A stretch of DNA of 64,000 nucleotides, taken from the NCBI GenBank assembly GCA_016584305.1, contig JACEEZ010009539.1:167501-231500 (forward strand), given 5' to 3'. How positions within the stretch are numbered: the stretch's first letter is position 1; every line of letters begins with the position of its first letter. The notes below the pieces were generated by a model, which did no database searches, was not told the origin of the DNA, and worked only from the letters and a program-made list of their open reading frames with translations. Origin of the DNA: Chionoecetes opilio. Lineage: Eukaryota; Arthropoda; Malacostraca; Decapoda; Majidae. This document shows, one piece after another, positions 19,764-32,710 of this stretch. Both the position numbers and the translations under genes were made by a program.

Positions 19764-19995
19764 TCGCTAGGAACCATCAGGCTTTTCTACCAAGATGCAT
19801 GGCGACGCCCAATCGCTGGTACTGTGGCTCCACTAAGCCGTTCTCTAGGAGATAGTCCACTTTTTCCTTCAAAATCCTGCGTTTGACTGGACTCACTCTA
19901 TAGGGTGCTTGCTTAATGGGTGTCGTCCCTGGCATTAAGGTCACATTGTGTTTCAGTAAGTTACAGGCGCCTGGTACGTCACGAAACAGCAGCAT
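19664..19995 (-). pseudogene. Gypsy-A reverse transcriptase, N-terminal part
   Basis: Frame 19995-19777 reads FRDVPGACNLLKHNVTLMPG, PIKQAPYRVSPVKRR and VDYLLENGLVEP, the standard lead-in of Ty3/gypsy RT. It passes by frameshift near 19790 into CTDFRKINNVTRADSYPLPR. It directly follows the integrase tail and linker with no LTR or gag in between. Confidence 0.85.
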
Positions 19996-20244
19996 AAACT
20001 CAGCAATTCAGCTATGTCCTGGGTCTGCTATTGTGGAAGGTGAGATATTTTAGAGGACAAGTTGGCCAAAACCTCAGAATTTGTTAACATAATAGGCACT
20101 TTAACCTGAAAGTCACGTTCAGGCATTTCCTTCGGCGAGGTAATCTCTACTGCACGCAGTCTTGTCCCTTGAGTAGTATGGCTTGATCCTGTTAACATGG
20201 ACGAGACGCTCAGATTTCTTTTTTTCTGGGGAGGCGATAACATA
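19996..20244 (-). pseudogene. Linker between Gypsy-A integrase and RT
   Basis: Frame 20243-20028 includes TNSEVLANLSSKISHLP and then, past a stop, QTQDIAELLS. I recall an equivalent segment (NSE.L.NL...L.HL...Q..D) between integrase and RT in vertebrate Gmr1-like gypsy elements. It bridges integrase and RT in one direction, which argues for a single polyprotein rather than two abutting elements. Frameshifts occur near 20140 and 20025. Confidence 0.6.
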
Positions 20245-20710
20245 CTTTAGGAGGTTTTCTTGCTTAATTACTGTAAAAGGTCCTTCATATTTAGCTTGTA
20301 AGGGGTTTTGGCGTACGGGAACCAGTGCTAAAACTTGATTTCCTGGTTTGAACTGTTTCCCTTTTCTGTCACATTTCCTATCCTAATAGTTTTTCATGTT
20401 TTCTTGGGCAATAGCTAGGTTTTCACGGGCAATCTTTCCAACTCTTTTCAGTCTAGATTTGAACTGACTTACATAGTCAAAAAGTGGAATATTAATCATG
20501 TCATTCAGCCGGCTTTCCTTCAGCACAGTTAGAGGAGTTCTCACTTCATGGCCAAAAATCAATTGAAAAGGACTGAAACCTAGAGTTTCATTTGGGCAGT
20601 CCCTTATAGCAAACAACATAAGATAAACTTCTTCATCCCAATCCCTATCATTCTCCATGCAATACTTCCTGAGCTTTGCTTTAAATGTTTGATGGAACCT
20701 TTCTAAAGCT
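20245..20710 (-). pseudogene. Gypsy-A integrase C-terminal part with GPF motif
   Basis: From the Gypsy-B insertion edge: ERFHQTFKAKLRKYCMENDR (with the catalytic Glu), then RDWDEEVYLMLFAIRDCPNE, GFSPFQLIFGHEVRTPL, and after a stop at about 20385 the GPY/F module (NQVLALVPVRQNPLQAKYEG, PFTVI) and HVNRIKPYY. Integrase inserts element cDNA into chromosomes. Its upstream half lies at 25902-26144, split away by Gypsy-B. Confidence 0.9.
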
Positions 20711-21340
20711 TGTTATGGCACTGGATATATTATAAGTAGTATGTGTATGATAAACCATATATGTTATCAACACACGGTCATGTTGGAGGTGTATGTACGT
20801 GTGTCTGCTTACAACACATTTTCCAGTAGATAATGTGACATGACATATTGTGTGTCCTTCTGCACTGAGAACATAGTCGAGTTTGTGGTCCGTGATGCAC
20901 TATCTTAGATGATAAGATGACAGGACGGCAAATACGTGGATGTGTTTGCGTTATGCTTGAACCGAGGACTCTCATCACGCACTCAGCGTTCTGATACACA
21001 ATTTCAAGAAAGAAACCTTCCTTATAGACGAGGCGGAGCCGAAGTCGAAAGGGGGACCAGACCAGGCGCTCTAAGCTAAGACTCCATGCGAGTCGAGTGG
21101 TGCTCATCACGGAATGATACTACTTGTCCGATATATGTTCTGGCTGTTTATTATGACTTAAGCTTCCTGGCCGTTTGTAAAGACCGTGATTATATTTAAA
21201 CATAACCTTATAAGTGTACATATAAAATAATATATATATTATCTATATTATATCATAGAATATATAGATTATATATTATTTATTAATTGATATTTAATAT
21301 ATCATAACAGAATAAAATATATACTTGTTAGTATATATAT

Positions 21341-22244
<904 letters not shown>

Positions 22245-22532
22245 ATACAATATTATTTATAATAATAGTATTGTCTCACTCGATTCCTTGGCACTTACTT
22301 TACTTACTTAAAATAATTATACGCTACTTAAATCAGCAAGCCTTACTTAAACCCACTCGACCACTTGCAATTACTACCATATTGATGTATATACCTCTGA
22401 GCAGCAAACTAAGTTCCTCTGTCTATCAGGAGGGCATCACTGGCAATCACCCCTACACGTCATAGACCTGTATCTTACATGGGTAGATCGCGTTACCTGT
22501 AAAAAATCAAGCTTAGAAATGGGTAACATAAT

Positions 22533-22550
22533 TGGTGGCAGCGATGGGAT
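22533..22550 (+). other. Gypsy-B primer-binding site (tRNA-Leu-like)
   Basis: TGGTGGCAGCGATGGGAT, four bases after the 5' LTR end. It closely matches the complement of the 3' end of tRNA-Leu (AAG/UAG type, from memory). A second related word (GATGGCATCGGTA) follows about 32 bp on. Confidence 0.7.
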
Positions 22551-24149
22551 ATGTCATAGCTTAATTGATGGCATCGGTACCATACGGTATAATACGATAA
22601 CGATAAGTAGTATAAGTGTGCCTTCATGTAATGGACGAGTAACATACTAATACACGTAAGGGGAGGACGATGTATTGTGGAATATGCACTGAACAATTGA
22701 GCGAAGCTTAAGAGACAAGCGTGACGGGAGTCACAGTGAGAGAAATATTGATTAATGCTGTTGTCATCACTGACCTCACGACCTCAGAAAAAGCGTGTTC
22801 AGCCGCTTCTCTCATCGTTAAACACTGTTCATCCACAAATACCCACTTTAGAATCCTCACTGCTCTGTATAAAGAGCCATAAGGCTACATTAACATCCTC
22901 CTGCATAAAATTGCTTTGGGAGTCCGCTGTATCAAGAGGACAATGACGTTGGAAGGCTTTTTCGGGGAAGACGGACGAAAGGACAAGACTGAGTATATAG
23001 TAGTTATCATGAAGACGGAACGCGAGTTACATTGCCTGTACTTCCACACTCAAAGCTTCCTGCCACCCAGCGCCCCAAGGCCAGCCTGCGCCAACAGCCT
23101 GTCGACTCATCACAACTGCCTTCTGGCTGTTACACCCCCCTAGGGGAAACGCCCTTATTGACTGCTGACGCTACTGTACGAGTGAACCTTGGCGTGCAGA
23201 CATTACAAGATTTTTAGTGAGTACAAACACATCGTTAGCTGACATTACATGAGATGTATGTTAATTACGCCACTTGTTTACATAACACGGTGAGATGGAG
23301 TATCTTTCACATATATTTTGCTTATATAGCCATGTGAAGGGATTTTTGTGATTAACTTGTCAGGTATTTCTTATGTAGATGCTTTAAATTTATTTACCAC
23401 TATTGTTTCATAATTTCTTGTAATTCATAATAATTTGTTCGCTTCTCATATCATCCATATATACAATATATTCATTTCTCCTTTTAGAATTGCTTTACAG
23501 GCCAGGAGATGGATGATATTCTTTAACTTAATTGAAGTTTTACTTATATATTTATAGACTCTTTAGCAAAGTTTGAATGTGAGTGAATTATTCAACGAGG
23601 AAAATATGCTAGGATGTATAACTCATGAACTCCTAGCCTCTGAGAAATCAGGTAATGCCAGTACAGGGAAGTTAACCTTGCTTGACCTCTTGAATTGAGG
23701 GATGAAAGTAATCACCTCCGAGTACCTCATGTTGTAACATTTATAGTAACCCTACTGTAACTCAGTTTATCTCCTCTACTAACCAGATGTCTAATTCTAA
23801 CACATCCGTTGCAGGTAGTTATTCTTTTACACCTGCTGTGGACTCTCCCTCAGGCCGCTGGTGCTGTTAAGCCCACGTTACTCTGCCAGGGAATACATTT
23901 TTGTCTATGTAAGGATATTATAACACAAAAACTATTAATAATTTAGCAGCCAGATGCCACAGGCGCCCATATCAAAGGAATTACTGCCATTGGCACTACT
24001 TATGCACATTTGTATTGCTTAGAATACTATTCTAGCTGAAGGCAGCTCTTATCACTTCTCAGAGAATGATTAATAAATACATTACTCTCTGATATGCATA
24101 AAATAAAAATAAAACGCATATCTTAACGTGATATTAACCTTAATATTAC

Positions 24150-24215
24150 AGACCCGGAGTCTAAATTTTTATTACCTGAGAAGCCGTACTCCGTAAGTTT
24201 AAGATAATAGGTCTC
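24150..24215 (+). repeat. Paired-arm hairpin motif, unit 1
   Basis: AGACC ... GGTCT outer arms and GGAGT ... ACTCC inner arms, with GACCCGGAGTCT and GAAGCCGTACTCC conserved. Confidence 0.65.
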
Positions 24216-24428
24216 AAAATAACATAATAAAATAAATAAATAAAATTAACAAACTCTTAAAAGCAGTAATTGCGCATGTCAAGGGAGGTTACTGCCATTT
24301 GGCACTCCCAGCGCACATTTTGATTGATTTATAATATTATTTGAGCTGAAATCAGCTCCTATAACTTTTTATGTGGTATTATGCACATAATATATATGCA
24401 TATCTTATTGATGTGGTACTTTGTTGTT

Positions 24429-24494
24429 AAGACCCGGAGTCTGATTTTATTAGCTGAGAAGCCGTACTCCTCAAGTTTAAAGAAGCAGGTCTTA
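24429..24494 (+). repeat. Paired-arm hairpin motif, unit 2
   Basis: AAGACC ... GGTCTT and GGAGT ... ACTCC, 280 bp after unit 1. Both stems are preserved while the loops differ. Confidence 0.65.
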
Positions 24495-24970
24495 AAGTAC
24501 AATATAATTAATAATTGATATCTGTATAACTGCCAGTGCGATTGCTCACGCCCTCAGGGCCAACCTACTGTATTTTGTCCTTGCTCATAAACTCGAGTAT
24601 TATTAGGTGACAACGCAGTAGAGTTTCACAACGCACTTTTTAATGAATTTGCAGGGATTTTAATACGGTCTTTTTAACACAGCATTTGAGTTAATTTTGT
24701 TTTCTAATAGCCCAGATTTGAATGCTGCTGTAAAGGACTCTACCACTATATTTATGTGCATTATCCTTATAGCATTACTTTTGTTATACCAACCATTATT
24801 ATTGTGATTCCTCTTTCCTATGTTGTTATGGAAGCCCTCACCTTGTATAAGCATTTTTTAGGAGCATTGCCTGCAACACCGAGAATCTTTAGTACACATT
24901 GTTGTAACATATGGTTAGGTATCTGTATCTAGACCATCGCGAGGACGCGATCGGGTAGTTGACCGAGCGA

Positions 24971-25901
24971 TGTTATGGCACTGGATATATTATAAGTAGT
25001 ATGTGTATGATAAACCATATATATTATCAACAGATGGTCATGTTGGAGGTATATGTACGTGTGTCTGCCTCTTTCAGCAACACATTTGTTATTGTGTTGC
25101 TCGGACAGACACTACCTCCTTGATAATGTTGACATTGACATAATTGTGTTGTTCCGCTGCTGCTTGCATTCTTGAGAATACATAGTCAGAGTTTTGTGTG
25201 TGCCTGTGGTTAATTGCCACTTATCTTAGATGATAAGCAATGCACACAGGGACAGGCACAATTAACGTTGGGTGTGTTTGCGTTATCGCCGTGTGAACAG
25301 CGAGCGGACCTTCTCATTCCACGCACTCAGCAGTTCCTGTATACACACATGTTCAAGAAAGAAATCTTTCCTTTATAATACGCGGCGGAGGGCCGGAAAG
25401 TCAGAAGAGGGGGAGACGCCTGACCAGGCGCTCCTAAGCTAAGACTCCATGTGAGTCTGAGTGTGTGCTCACTCACCTGTGAGTGGGTGAATACTTGTCA
25501 CGATATTAATTGTTCTGGCCTGTCTACTAAGACTTAAGCTTCCTTGGCCGTTTGTAAAGAACCCGTGACTTATACTATAAAAATAACCTTATAAGTGTAC
25601 ATATATTTATATATAATACAATATATATTTATACTAATAGTATTGTCTCACTCGATTCCTTGGCACTTACTTTACTTACTTAAAATACTTATTCGTTACT
25701 TAAATCAGCAAGCCTTACTTAAACCCACTCGACCACTTGCAATTACTACCATATTGATGTATATACCTCTGGGCAGCAAACCAAGTTCCTCTGCCTATCA
25801 GGAGTGAATCTCTGGCAATCACCCCTACACGTCATAGACCTGTATCTTACATGAGTAGATCACCGTTACCTGTAAAATAACAAGCTTAGAAATGGGTAAC
25901 A
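24971..25901 (+). repeat. Gypsy-B 3' LTR
   Basis: 931 bp, TGTTATGGCAC ... GGGTAACA, followed by the AGCT duplication. Confidence 0.9.
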
Positions 25902-26144
25902 AGCTCATTGGGACTGAGGGTGATAAGCAGTAGCCAAGTATTGTTTAATGCCTAACTCATTCATTACATGTAGGAAGATTCCTGAAGTGAGATTACTTCC
26001 CCTGTCGGATTTTACACTATTTGGGATGCCATATGTAGTGAAATGTTTAATCAAAGCCTTTACTAAATTCTTTGCAGTGATACGCAACTGGCCATGACAC
26101 ATTATTTCAAGACATATGGCTTTTCCACAAAAGTAGCTAAACAA
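25902..26144 (-). pseudogene. Gypsy-A integrase core fragment
   Basis: The 79-residue frame contains GIPNSVKSDRGSNLTSGIF (second catalytic Asp) and LGIKQYLATAYHPQSQ. In Ty3/gypsy integrases the catalytic Glu follows shortly after; here that segment is at 20710 on the far side of Gypsy-B. A stop codon directly follows SQ. The zinc-binding N-terminus and first Asp are missing, so it is inactive. Confidence 0.9.
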
Positions 26145-26189
26145 AACTCAGGCATGATGATTACAGGCAAAAAAATGTTAAAAGAAAAA

Positions 26190-26212
26190 TTCAAATCTTG
26201 GACAGGCCCCCA
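26190..26212 (-). other. Gypsy-A primer-binding site (tRNA-Pro-like)
   Basis: Minus strand TGGGGGCCTGTCCAAGAT, eight bases inside the 5' LTR. It resembles the complement of the tRNA-Pro 3' end with about four differences over 23 bases, from memory. Confidence 0.65.
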
Positions 26213-26220
26213 ATTATTTA

Positions 26221-26808
26221 TGTTACAACCCTAGGGTATTTGTTGTATAAACAAAACAAGGCTCATTGAAATCTTAACTCTTCGTTAAGCACTACCGAGT
26301 TCTTTGAAAGGAAATACTTATAACATAAGAGAGTATTGACAAATTTAATAACTTTAAATATCATTTAGCATACATCTTATAGAACTACCTTATTAACCTA
26401 TACCCGACAAAAAGCATATATTATAGAAATACAAACAAGCGAACATATAAACAAAATAAATAATACACAAGACCTTTGGTGTTTGGGAGTGGTTGGCAAA
26501 GAGCCAAACTTAAACGTTAATTAAACACAAATGGTTATCCATTACTTGAAGCAAAACAAGAACACTTAACATTAAGACCAAACACCAAAGGAAGAGAGAG
26601 AGAGAGTACTTATATGCTCGACTGGGAGTCTCTGCGCTGACTGCCTACCCAAGGTTCTCTCAAGTCATACATTAACTGGCCTCGCCTTCTCATTGGTTGT
26701 CAAAAAAAAAAAAAAGACTATTGTTATACATAATATAAACCGGAAAATAATGAGCAAACCCGAACCGTAACACTGTTTGAAAAAAGTAACGAGCTGACAT
26801 TCATAACA
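26221..26808 (-). repeat. Gypsy-A 5' LTR
   Basis: 588 bp, uninterrupted. The minus strand contains GCATATAAGTACTC as a TATA-like promoter, next to a short (GA)n run. Confidence 0.9.
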
Positions 26809-26905
26809 GGGAGGGACATCACAGCACGTGAGGGCTTAAAGAGGGACACCACAGCACATGAGGGGTTAGGTAGGGACATCACAGCACGTGAGGGGTTAGG
26901 GAGGG
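26809..26905 (+). repeat. Minisatellite, right part
   Basis: Three units of GGGACATCACAGCACGTGAG followed by GGGTTAGG-type words, the continuation of 14229-14288. Confidence 0.85.
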
Positions 26906-27011
26906 ATGTGGAAATTATCCACCAACCCCCCTCTCAATTGATAAATTGGTGGTTTTGTTTACCCTTCCCATTGCGAGGGAGGTATTGTTCGCTCATCATA
27001 GGGGGAGCGTA

Positions 27012-27022
27012 GGAATATATAT

Positions 27023-27104
<82 letters not shown>
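27012..27104. repeat. (TA)n microsatellite
   Basis: TA run beginning after GGAATATA. Confidence 0.95.
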
Positions 27105-27108
<4 letters not shown>

Positions 27109-27109
27109 T

Positions 27110-27340
27110 AATGGTGTCACCTGTAAATAACAAGATAGAAAAGAGATTATTTAGAATTACAAGAAATTATGAAACAATATATGGTAAGCAAATTCAAAAC
27201 ATCTACAGAAAAAATAACTGACAAGTTAATCATTTAAGATCCCTTCACATGGCTATATAAGCAAAATAAATGTGAAAGTAAATCTATCTCACCACTAACT
27301 GTAATGTAAACAAGTGGTGTAATTAACATACACCTCACGT
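27110..27340 (-). repeat. Inverted relative of Gypsy-B interior
   Basis: Complement of 23240-23510 (for example AATTACAAGAAATTATGAAA and CCTTCACATGGCTATATAAG). Confidence 0.7.
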
Positions 27341-27376
27341 AGTGTCAGCTAGAGTACCTATATTATATAGAGTAGC

Positions 27377-27745
27377 GACAACTCGATTTGTGGGCGCCAT
27401 CTTAGCGCCAGAGCCTCTTCGTTCACCCAAGACCCGGGGAAGTTCTCAAGGCATGACCCCGCAGTATACATGTATAAAGGATAGATTGTTATCTTCGGAA
27501 ATGTTTGTTCTATAAGATTATCACATAAAACACAGTAAAACACATTAAATAAAGGTCATTATGAGACTGAAGAAATATGATGAACTTAACATTCACTTAA
27601 AACACGTCGTCATGTAACACTTTGTGGGACAGCTTATAAGATGGGAGATATCAATAGAAGCAGACTTTTATTAGCTTTCCATTGATAGATTTCGTTTTCT
27701 GATACATACAGTAGAACCATGCATAAATTAGCGTTATCTAAACTA
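27377..27745 (+). mobile_element. Foldback-family unit FB-delta, single arm
   Basis: GC-rich end GGGCGCCATCTTAGCGCC with GACCCGGGGAAGTTCTCAAG, then the shared AT-rich core (CTTCGGAAATGTTTGTTCTA to CATGCATAAATTAGCGTT). Matches 46140-46505 in reverse, so this end type plus core is a recurring combination. Confidence 0.75.
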
Positions 27746-28279
27746 GGAAATAGACGTCCACACTAAAGATGTGGAACGTGTCCAAGCTCGCACAGGCTAA
27801 AGTAAACTTTTTAAATACCCTCACCTTAAAATACTTCTATTACAACCTGACCTAACCCAACCTAACCTTCACCATCCCCTTTTTTTTCTTTACTTTTTAC
27901 AAAGAAAAGAAAAGGGCTAAATTGTAATTTGTGGTTTTAAAACCATAGATGGTATTTATTTAATCAAAGAAATTTACTAAACTCCAGCATAAATTTGCTC
28001 TTCTTTGTTTGCCTGGTGTTCAATTAATTATCAGCAAGAATAGTGTGATTTCTTGTTGGCTTGATTTAGTCTTGCTCAAGCACATTTAAAACTTCTTTTA
28101 GGTCAGATCCAAATTCCAGTGTAATCCTCATTGTTGGTGACTGGGCCTGAACTGTCAAAATTATTGTAGCGAAATATACTGCATATATTTATATTGTATT
28201 GAAAATATTACCTGATTTGCTTGATGAGATGTTGGTATGGTCTCCTCTCCTGGATGTCTGGGCCTTGGATACCTTGCCT
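27746..28279. other. Unassigned, no gene found
   Basis: AT-rich flank with AACCTAACC words near 27850. No coding signal. Confidence 0.4.
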
Positions 28280-28538
28280 CGATTTATGTGTTTAATTACC
28301 TCCGCCAACGAAGTTGGAGGGGTTATGTTTTCACCCCGATCTGTCTGTCTGTCTGTCTGTCTGTTTGTTAGTGTACAGGATTCTCAAAAAGTTACGAATA
28401 GATTTGAACCAAACTCGGTATACCAAGTCTATTTGGTATAAGGAAGAACTGATTTAATTTTGGATGAAATCTATTAACAACTGTTGCCATGGCAACCAAT
28501 TGATGAAATATTCGGCCGGAGGTATGCGCTCATACTGA

Positions 28539-28540
<2 letters not shown>
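28280..28540 (+). mobile_element. CCTCCGCCAA-type short interspersed element
   Basis: Opens ACCTCCGCCAACGAAGTTGG with a small hairpin, then (CTGT)n, GTTGCCATGGCAAC, and closes CGGAGGTATGCGCTC ... GAGTGC. I recall this end-to-end layout from short repeats in fishes and other aquatic animals. No protein function is implied by the frame 28199-28441. Confidence 0.6.
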
Positions 28541-28600
<60 letters not shown>

Positions 28601-28602
28601 GA

Positions 28603-28663
<61 letters not shown>
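28541..28663. repeat. (TA)n microsatellite
   Basis: Two TA blocks separated by ACGAGT. Confidence 0.95.
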
Positions 28664-28667
<4 letters not shown>

Positions 28668-29921
28668 GGTGGTCCACTTTGAATTTTTTTTTCGATTCTT
28701 GGGCCGGGATCTTGCGATACAATATACAAATTCAAAATTTTTTGATCGATAACTTTTACTAACAGTATATAATATACATAGATGATCAAAGATAGTGCAT
28801 TAAATTATAACCCTTTTAAAGCCACGTTACTCTGCCAGGGAATACATTTTTGTCTATGTAAGGATATTATAACACAAAAACTATTAATAATTTAGCAGCC
28901 AGATGCCACAGGCGCCCATATAAAAGGGAATTACTGCCATTGGCACTACTTATGCACATTTTGTATTGCTTAGAATACTTTTCTAGCTGAAGGCAGCTCT
29001 TATCACTTCAGAGAATGATTAATAAATACATTACTCTCTGATATGCATAAAATAAAAATAAAACGCATATCTTAACGTGATATTAACCTTTAATATTACA
29101 GACCCGGAGTCTAAATTTTTATTACTGAGAAGCCGTACTCCGTAAGTTTAAGATAATAGGTCTCAAAATAACATAATAAAATAAATAAATAAAATTAACA
29201 AACTCTTAAAAGCAGTAATTTGGCATGTCAAGGGAGGTACTGCCATTTGGCACTCCCAGCGCACATTTTGATTGATTTATAATATTATTTGAGCTGAAAT
29301 CAGCTCCTATAACTTTTTAGGGTGGTTTTATGCACATAAAAATTATGCATATCTTATTGATGTGGTACTTTGTTGTTAAGACCCGGAGTCTGATTTTATT
29401 AGCTGAGAACCCGTACTCCTCAAGTTTAAAAGAAGCAGGTCTTAAAGTACAAATATAATTAATAATTGATATCTGTATAACTGCCAGTGCGATTGCTCAC
29501 GCCCTCAGGGCCAACCTACTGTATTTTGTCCTTGCTCATAAACTCGAGTATTATTAGGTGACAACCCCAGTAGAGTTTCACAACGCACTTTTAATGAATT
29601 TGAGGGATTTTAATACGGTCTTTTTAACACAGCATTGAGTTAATTTTGTTTTTAATAGCCCAGATTTGAATGCTGCTGTAAAGGACTCTACCACTATATT
29701 TATGGCATTATCCTTATAGCATTACTTTTGTTATACCAACCATTATTATTGTGATTCCTCTTTCCTATTTTGTTATGGAAGCCCTCACCTTGTATAAGCA
29801 TTTTTTAGGAGCATTGCCTGCAACACCGAGAATCTTTAGTAAAACATTGTTGGTAACATATGGTTAGGTATCTGTATCAAAGACCATCGCGAGGACGCGA
29901 TCGGGTAGTTGCCCCGAGCGA

Positions 29922-30838
29922 TGTTATGGCACTGGATATATTAAAGTAGTATGTGTATGAAAAACCATATATTATCAACAGAGGTCATGTTGGAGGTATA
30001 TGTACGTGTGTCTGCCTCTTTCAGCAACACATTTGTTATTGTGTTGCTCGGACAGAACTACCTCCTGATAATGTTGACATTGACATAATTTGTGTTGTTC
30101 CGCTGCTGCTTGCATTCTTGAGAATACATAGTCGGAGTTTTGTGGTGCCTGTGGTTAATTGCCACTTATCTTAGATGATAAGCAATGCACACAGGGACAG
30201 GCACAATTAACGTTGGTGGTGTTTGCGTTATCGCCGTGTGAACAGCAAAGCGGACCTTCTCATTCCACGCACTCAGCAGTTCCGGTATCACACATGTTCA
30301 AGAAAGAAATCTTTCTTTATAATACGCGGCGGAGGGCCGGAAAGTCAGAAAAGGGGGAGACGCCGACCAGGCGCCCCTAAGTAAGACTCCATGTGAGTCT
30401 GAGTGTGTGCTCACTCACCTGTGAGTGGTGAATACTTGTCACGATATTAATTGTTCTGGCCTGTCTACTAAGACTTAAGCTTCCTTGGCCGTTTGTAAAG
30501 AACCCGTGACTTATACTATAAAAATAACCTTATAAGTGTACATATATTTATATATAATACAATATATATTTATACTAATAGTATTGTCTCACTCGATTCC
30601 TTGGCACTTACTTTACTTACTTAAAATACTTTTCGTTACTTAAACAGCAAGCCTTACTTAAACCCACTCGACCACTTGCAATTACTACCCATATTGATGT
30701 ATATACCTCTGGGCAGCAAACCAAGTTCCTCTGCCTATCAGGAGTGAACTCTGGCAATCACCCCTACACGTCATGACCTGTATCTTACATGAGTAGATCA
30801 CGTTACCTGTAAAATAACAAGCTTAGAAATGGGTAACA
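29922..30838 (+). repeat. Gypsy-B LTR in copy 2
   Basis: TGTTATGGCAC ... GGGTAACA, the duplicate of 24971-25901 with small indels. Confidence 0.85.
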
Positions 30839-31082
30839 AGCTCATTGGGATGAGGGTGATAAGCAGTAGCCAAGTATTGTTTAATGCCTAACTATTCATT
30901 ACATGTAGGAAGATTCCTGAAGTGAGTTTAAACTTCCCCTGTCGGATTTTAAAATATTTGGGATGCCATATGTAGTGAAATGTTTAATCAAAGCCTTTAC
31001 TAAATTCTTTGCAGTGATACGCAACTGGCCATGACCACATTATTTCAAGACATATGGCTTTTCCAAAAGTAGCAAAACAAAA
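30839..31082 (-). pseudogene. Gypsy-A integrase core fragment in copy 2
   Basis: The same sequence as 25902-26144 but with extra indels, so no continuous frame remains. Confidence 0.8.
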
Positions 31083-31157
31083 ACTCAGGCATGATGATTA
31101 CAGGCAAAAAAATGTTAAAAGAAAAATTCAAATCTTGGACAGGCCCCCAATTTTTTA

Positions 31158-31753
31158 TGTTACAACCCTAGGGATTTGTTGTATAAACAAAACAAGGCTC
31201 ATTGAAATCTTAACTCTTCGTTAAGCACTACCGAGTTCTTTGAAAGGAAAATATTTTATAACATAAAGAGAGTTTTGACAAATTTAATAACTTTAAATAT
31301 CATTAAGCATACATCTTATAGAACTACCTTATTAACCTATACCCGACAAAAAAGCATATATTATAGAAACAAACAAGCGAACATATAAACAAAATAAAAT
31401 AATACACAAGACCTTTGGTGTTTGGGAGTGGTTGGCAAAGAGTCAAACTTAAACGTTAATTAAACACAAATGGGTTATCCATTACTTGAATCAAAACAAA
31501 AACACTTAAAAATTAAGACCAAACACCAAAGGAAGAGAGAGAGAGAGACTTATATGCTCGACTGGGAGTCTCTGCGCTGACTGCCTACCCAAGGTTTTTC
31601 TCAAAAAAAATCATACATTAACTGGCCTCGCCTTCTCATTGGTTGTCAAAAAAAAAAAAAGACTATTGTTATACATAATATACCCGGAAAATAATGAGGC
31701 AAACCCGAACGGTAACACTGTTGAAAAAAGTAACGAGCTGACATTCATAAACA
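31158..31753 (-). repeat. Gypsy-A LTR in copy 2
   Basis: Duplicate of 26221-26808, followed by the same minisatellite remnant to about 31850. Confidence 0.85.
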
Positions 31754-31963
31754 GGGAGGGACATCACAGCACGTGAGGGCTTAAAGAGGGACACCACAGC
31801 ACATGGGGGTTAGGTAGGGACATCACAGCACGTGAGGGGTTAGGGAGGGATGTGGAAAAATTTTCCACCAACCCCCCTCTCAATTGATAAAAATTTGGGG
31901 GTTTTGTTTACCCTTCCCATTGCGAGGGAGGTATTGTTCGCTCATCATAGGGGGAGCGTAGGA

Positions 31964-31964
<1 letters not shown>

Positions 31965-31995
<31 letters not shown>

Positions 31996-32021
31996 GTATA
32001 TATATATATATATAATATATA

Positions 32022-32060
<39 letters not shown>
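31965..32060. repeat. (TA)n microsatellite
   Basis: Copy-2 counterpart of 27012-27104. Confidence 0.9.
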
Positions 32061-32064
<4 letters not shown>

Positions 32065-32334
32065 TAATGGTGTCACCTGTAAATAACAAGATAGAAACGA
32101 GATTATTTAGAATTACAAGAAATTATGAAACAATATATGGTAAGCAAATTCAAACATTACAGAAAAAAAATAATGAAAGTTTAATCATTTAAGATCCTTC
32201 ACATGGCATATAAGCAAAATAAATGTGGAAAGTAAATCTATTCACCACTAACTGTAATGGAAACAAGTGGTGTAATTAACATACACCTACGTAGTATTAG
32301 CTAGAGTACCTATTTATATAGAGTAGCGACAACT

Positions 32335-32710
32335 CGATTTGTGGGCGCCATCTTAGCGCAGAGCCTCTTCGTTCACCCAAGACCCGGGGAAGTTCTCAAA
32401 GGGATGACCCCGCAGTTTTATCATGTTATACATGTATAAAGGATAGACTGTTATCTTCGAAATGTTGTTCTATAAGATTATCACATAAAACACAGTAAAA
32501 AAAACTTTTAAAAAAAAGGTCATTATGAGACTGAAGAAATATGATTTAAAATTAACATTTACTTTAAAACACGTCGTCATGTAACACTTTGTGGGACAGC
32601 TTATAAGGTGGGAGATATCAATAGAAGCAGACTTTATTAGCTTTCCATTGATAGATTTCGTTTTCTGATACATACAATAGAACCATGCATAAAATTTGCG
32701 TTTTCTAAAC
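32335..32710 (+). mobile_element. FB-delta unit in copy 2
   Basis: Counterpart of 27377-27745 with added homopolymer errors. Confidence 0.75.

Larger units (their letters stand above)
22551..24970 (+). other. Gypsy-B internal region, non-coding
   Basis: No gag or pol frame. 22590-23250 matches 46560-47220 on the other strand (the Gypsy-B relative). 23240-23510 is inverted relative to 27110-27340. 23930-24510 contains two direct units about 280 bp apart, each with the paired-arm motif described separately. The short frames (22755-22946, 22916-23143) have no family resemblance. Confidence 0.6.
23870..28818 (+). repeat. Large direct duplication, copy 1
   Basis: Covers part of the Gypsy-B interior, its 3' LTR, the Gypsy-A integrase core, the Gypsy-A 5' LTR and right flank. 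The same order recurs from 28819 at an offset of about 4949 bp. Confidence 0.9.

Noticed and set aside
22755..23217. Coding capacity in the Gypsy-B interior
   Set aside because: Three short overlapping frames without gag or pol motifs. The related inverted copy at 46560-47100 does not keep the same frames open.
24150..24494. Hammerhead ribozyme
   Set aside because: The stems suggest structure, but the conserved CUGAnGA and GAAA core is not present.
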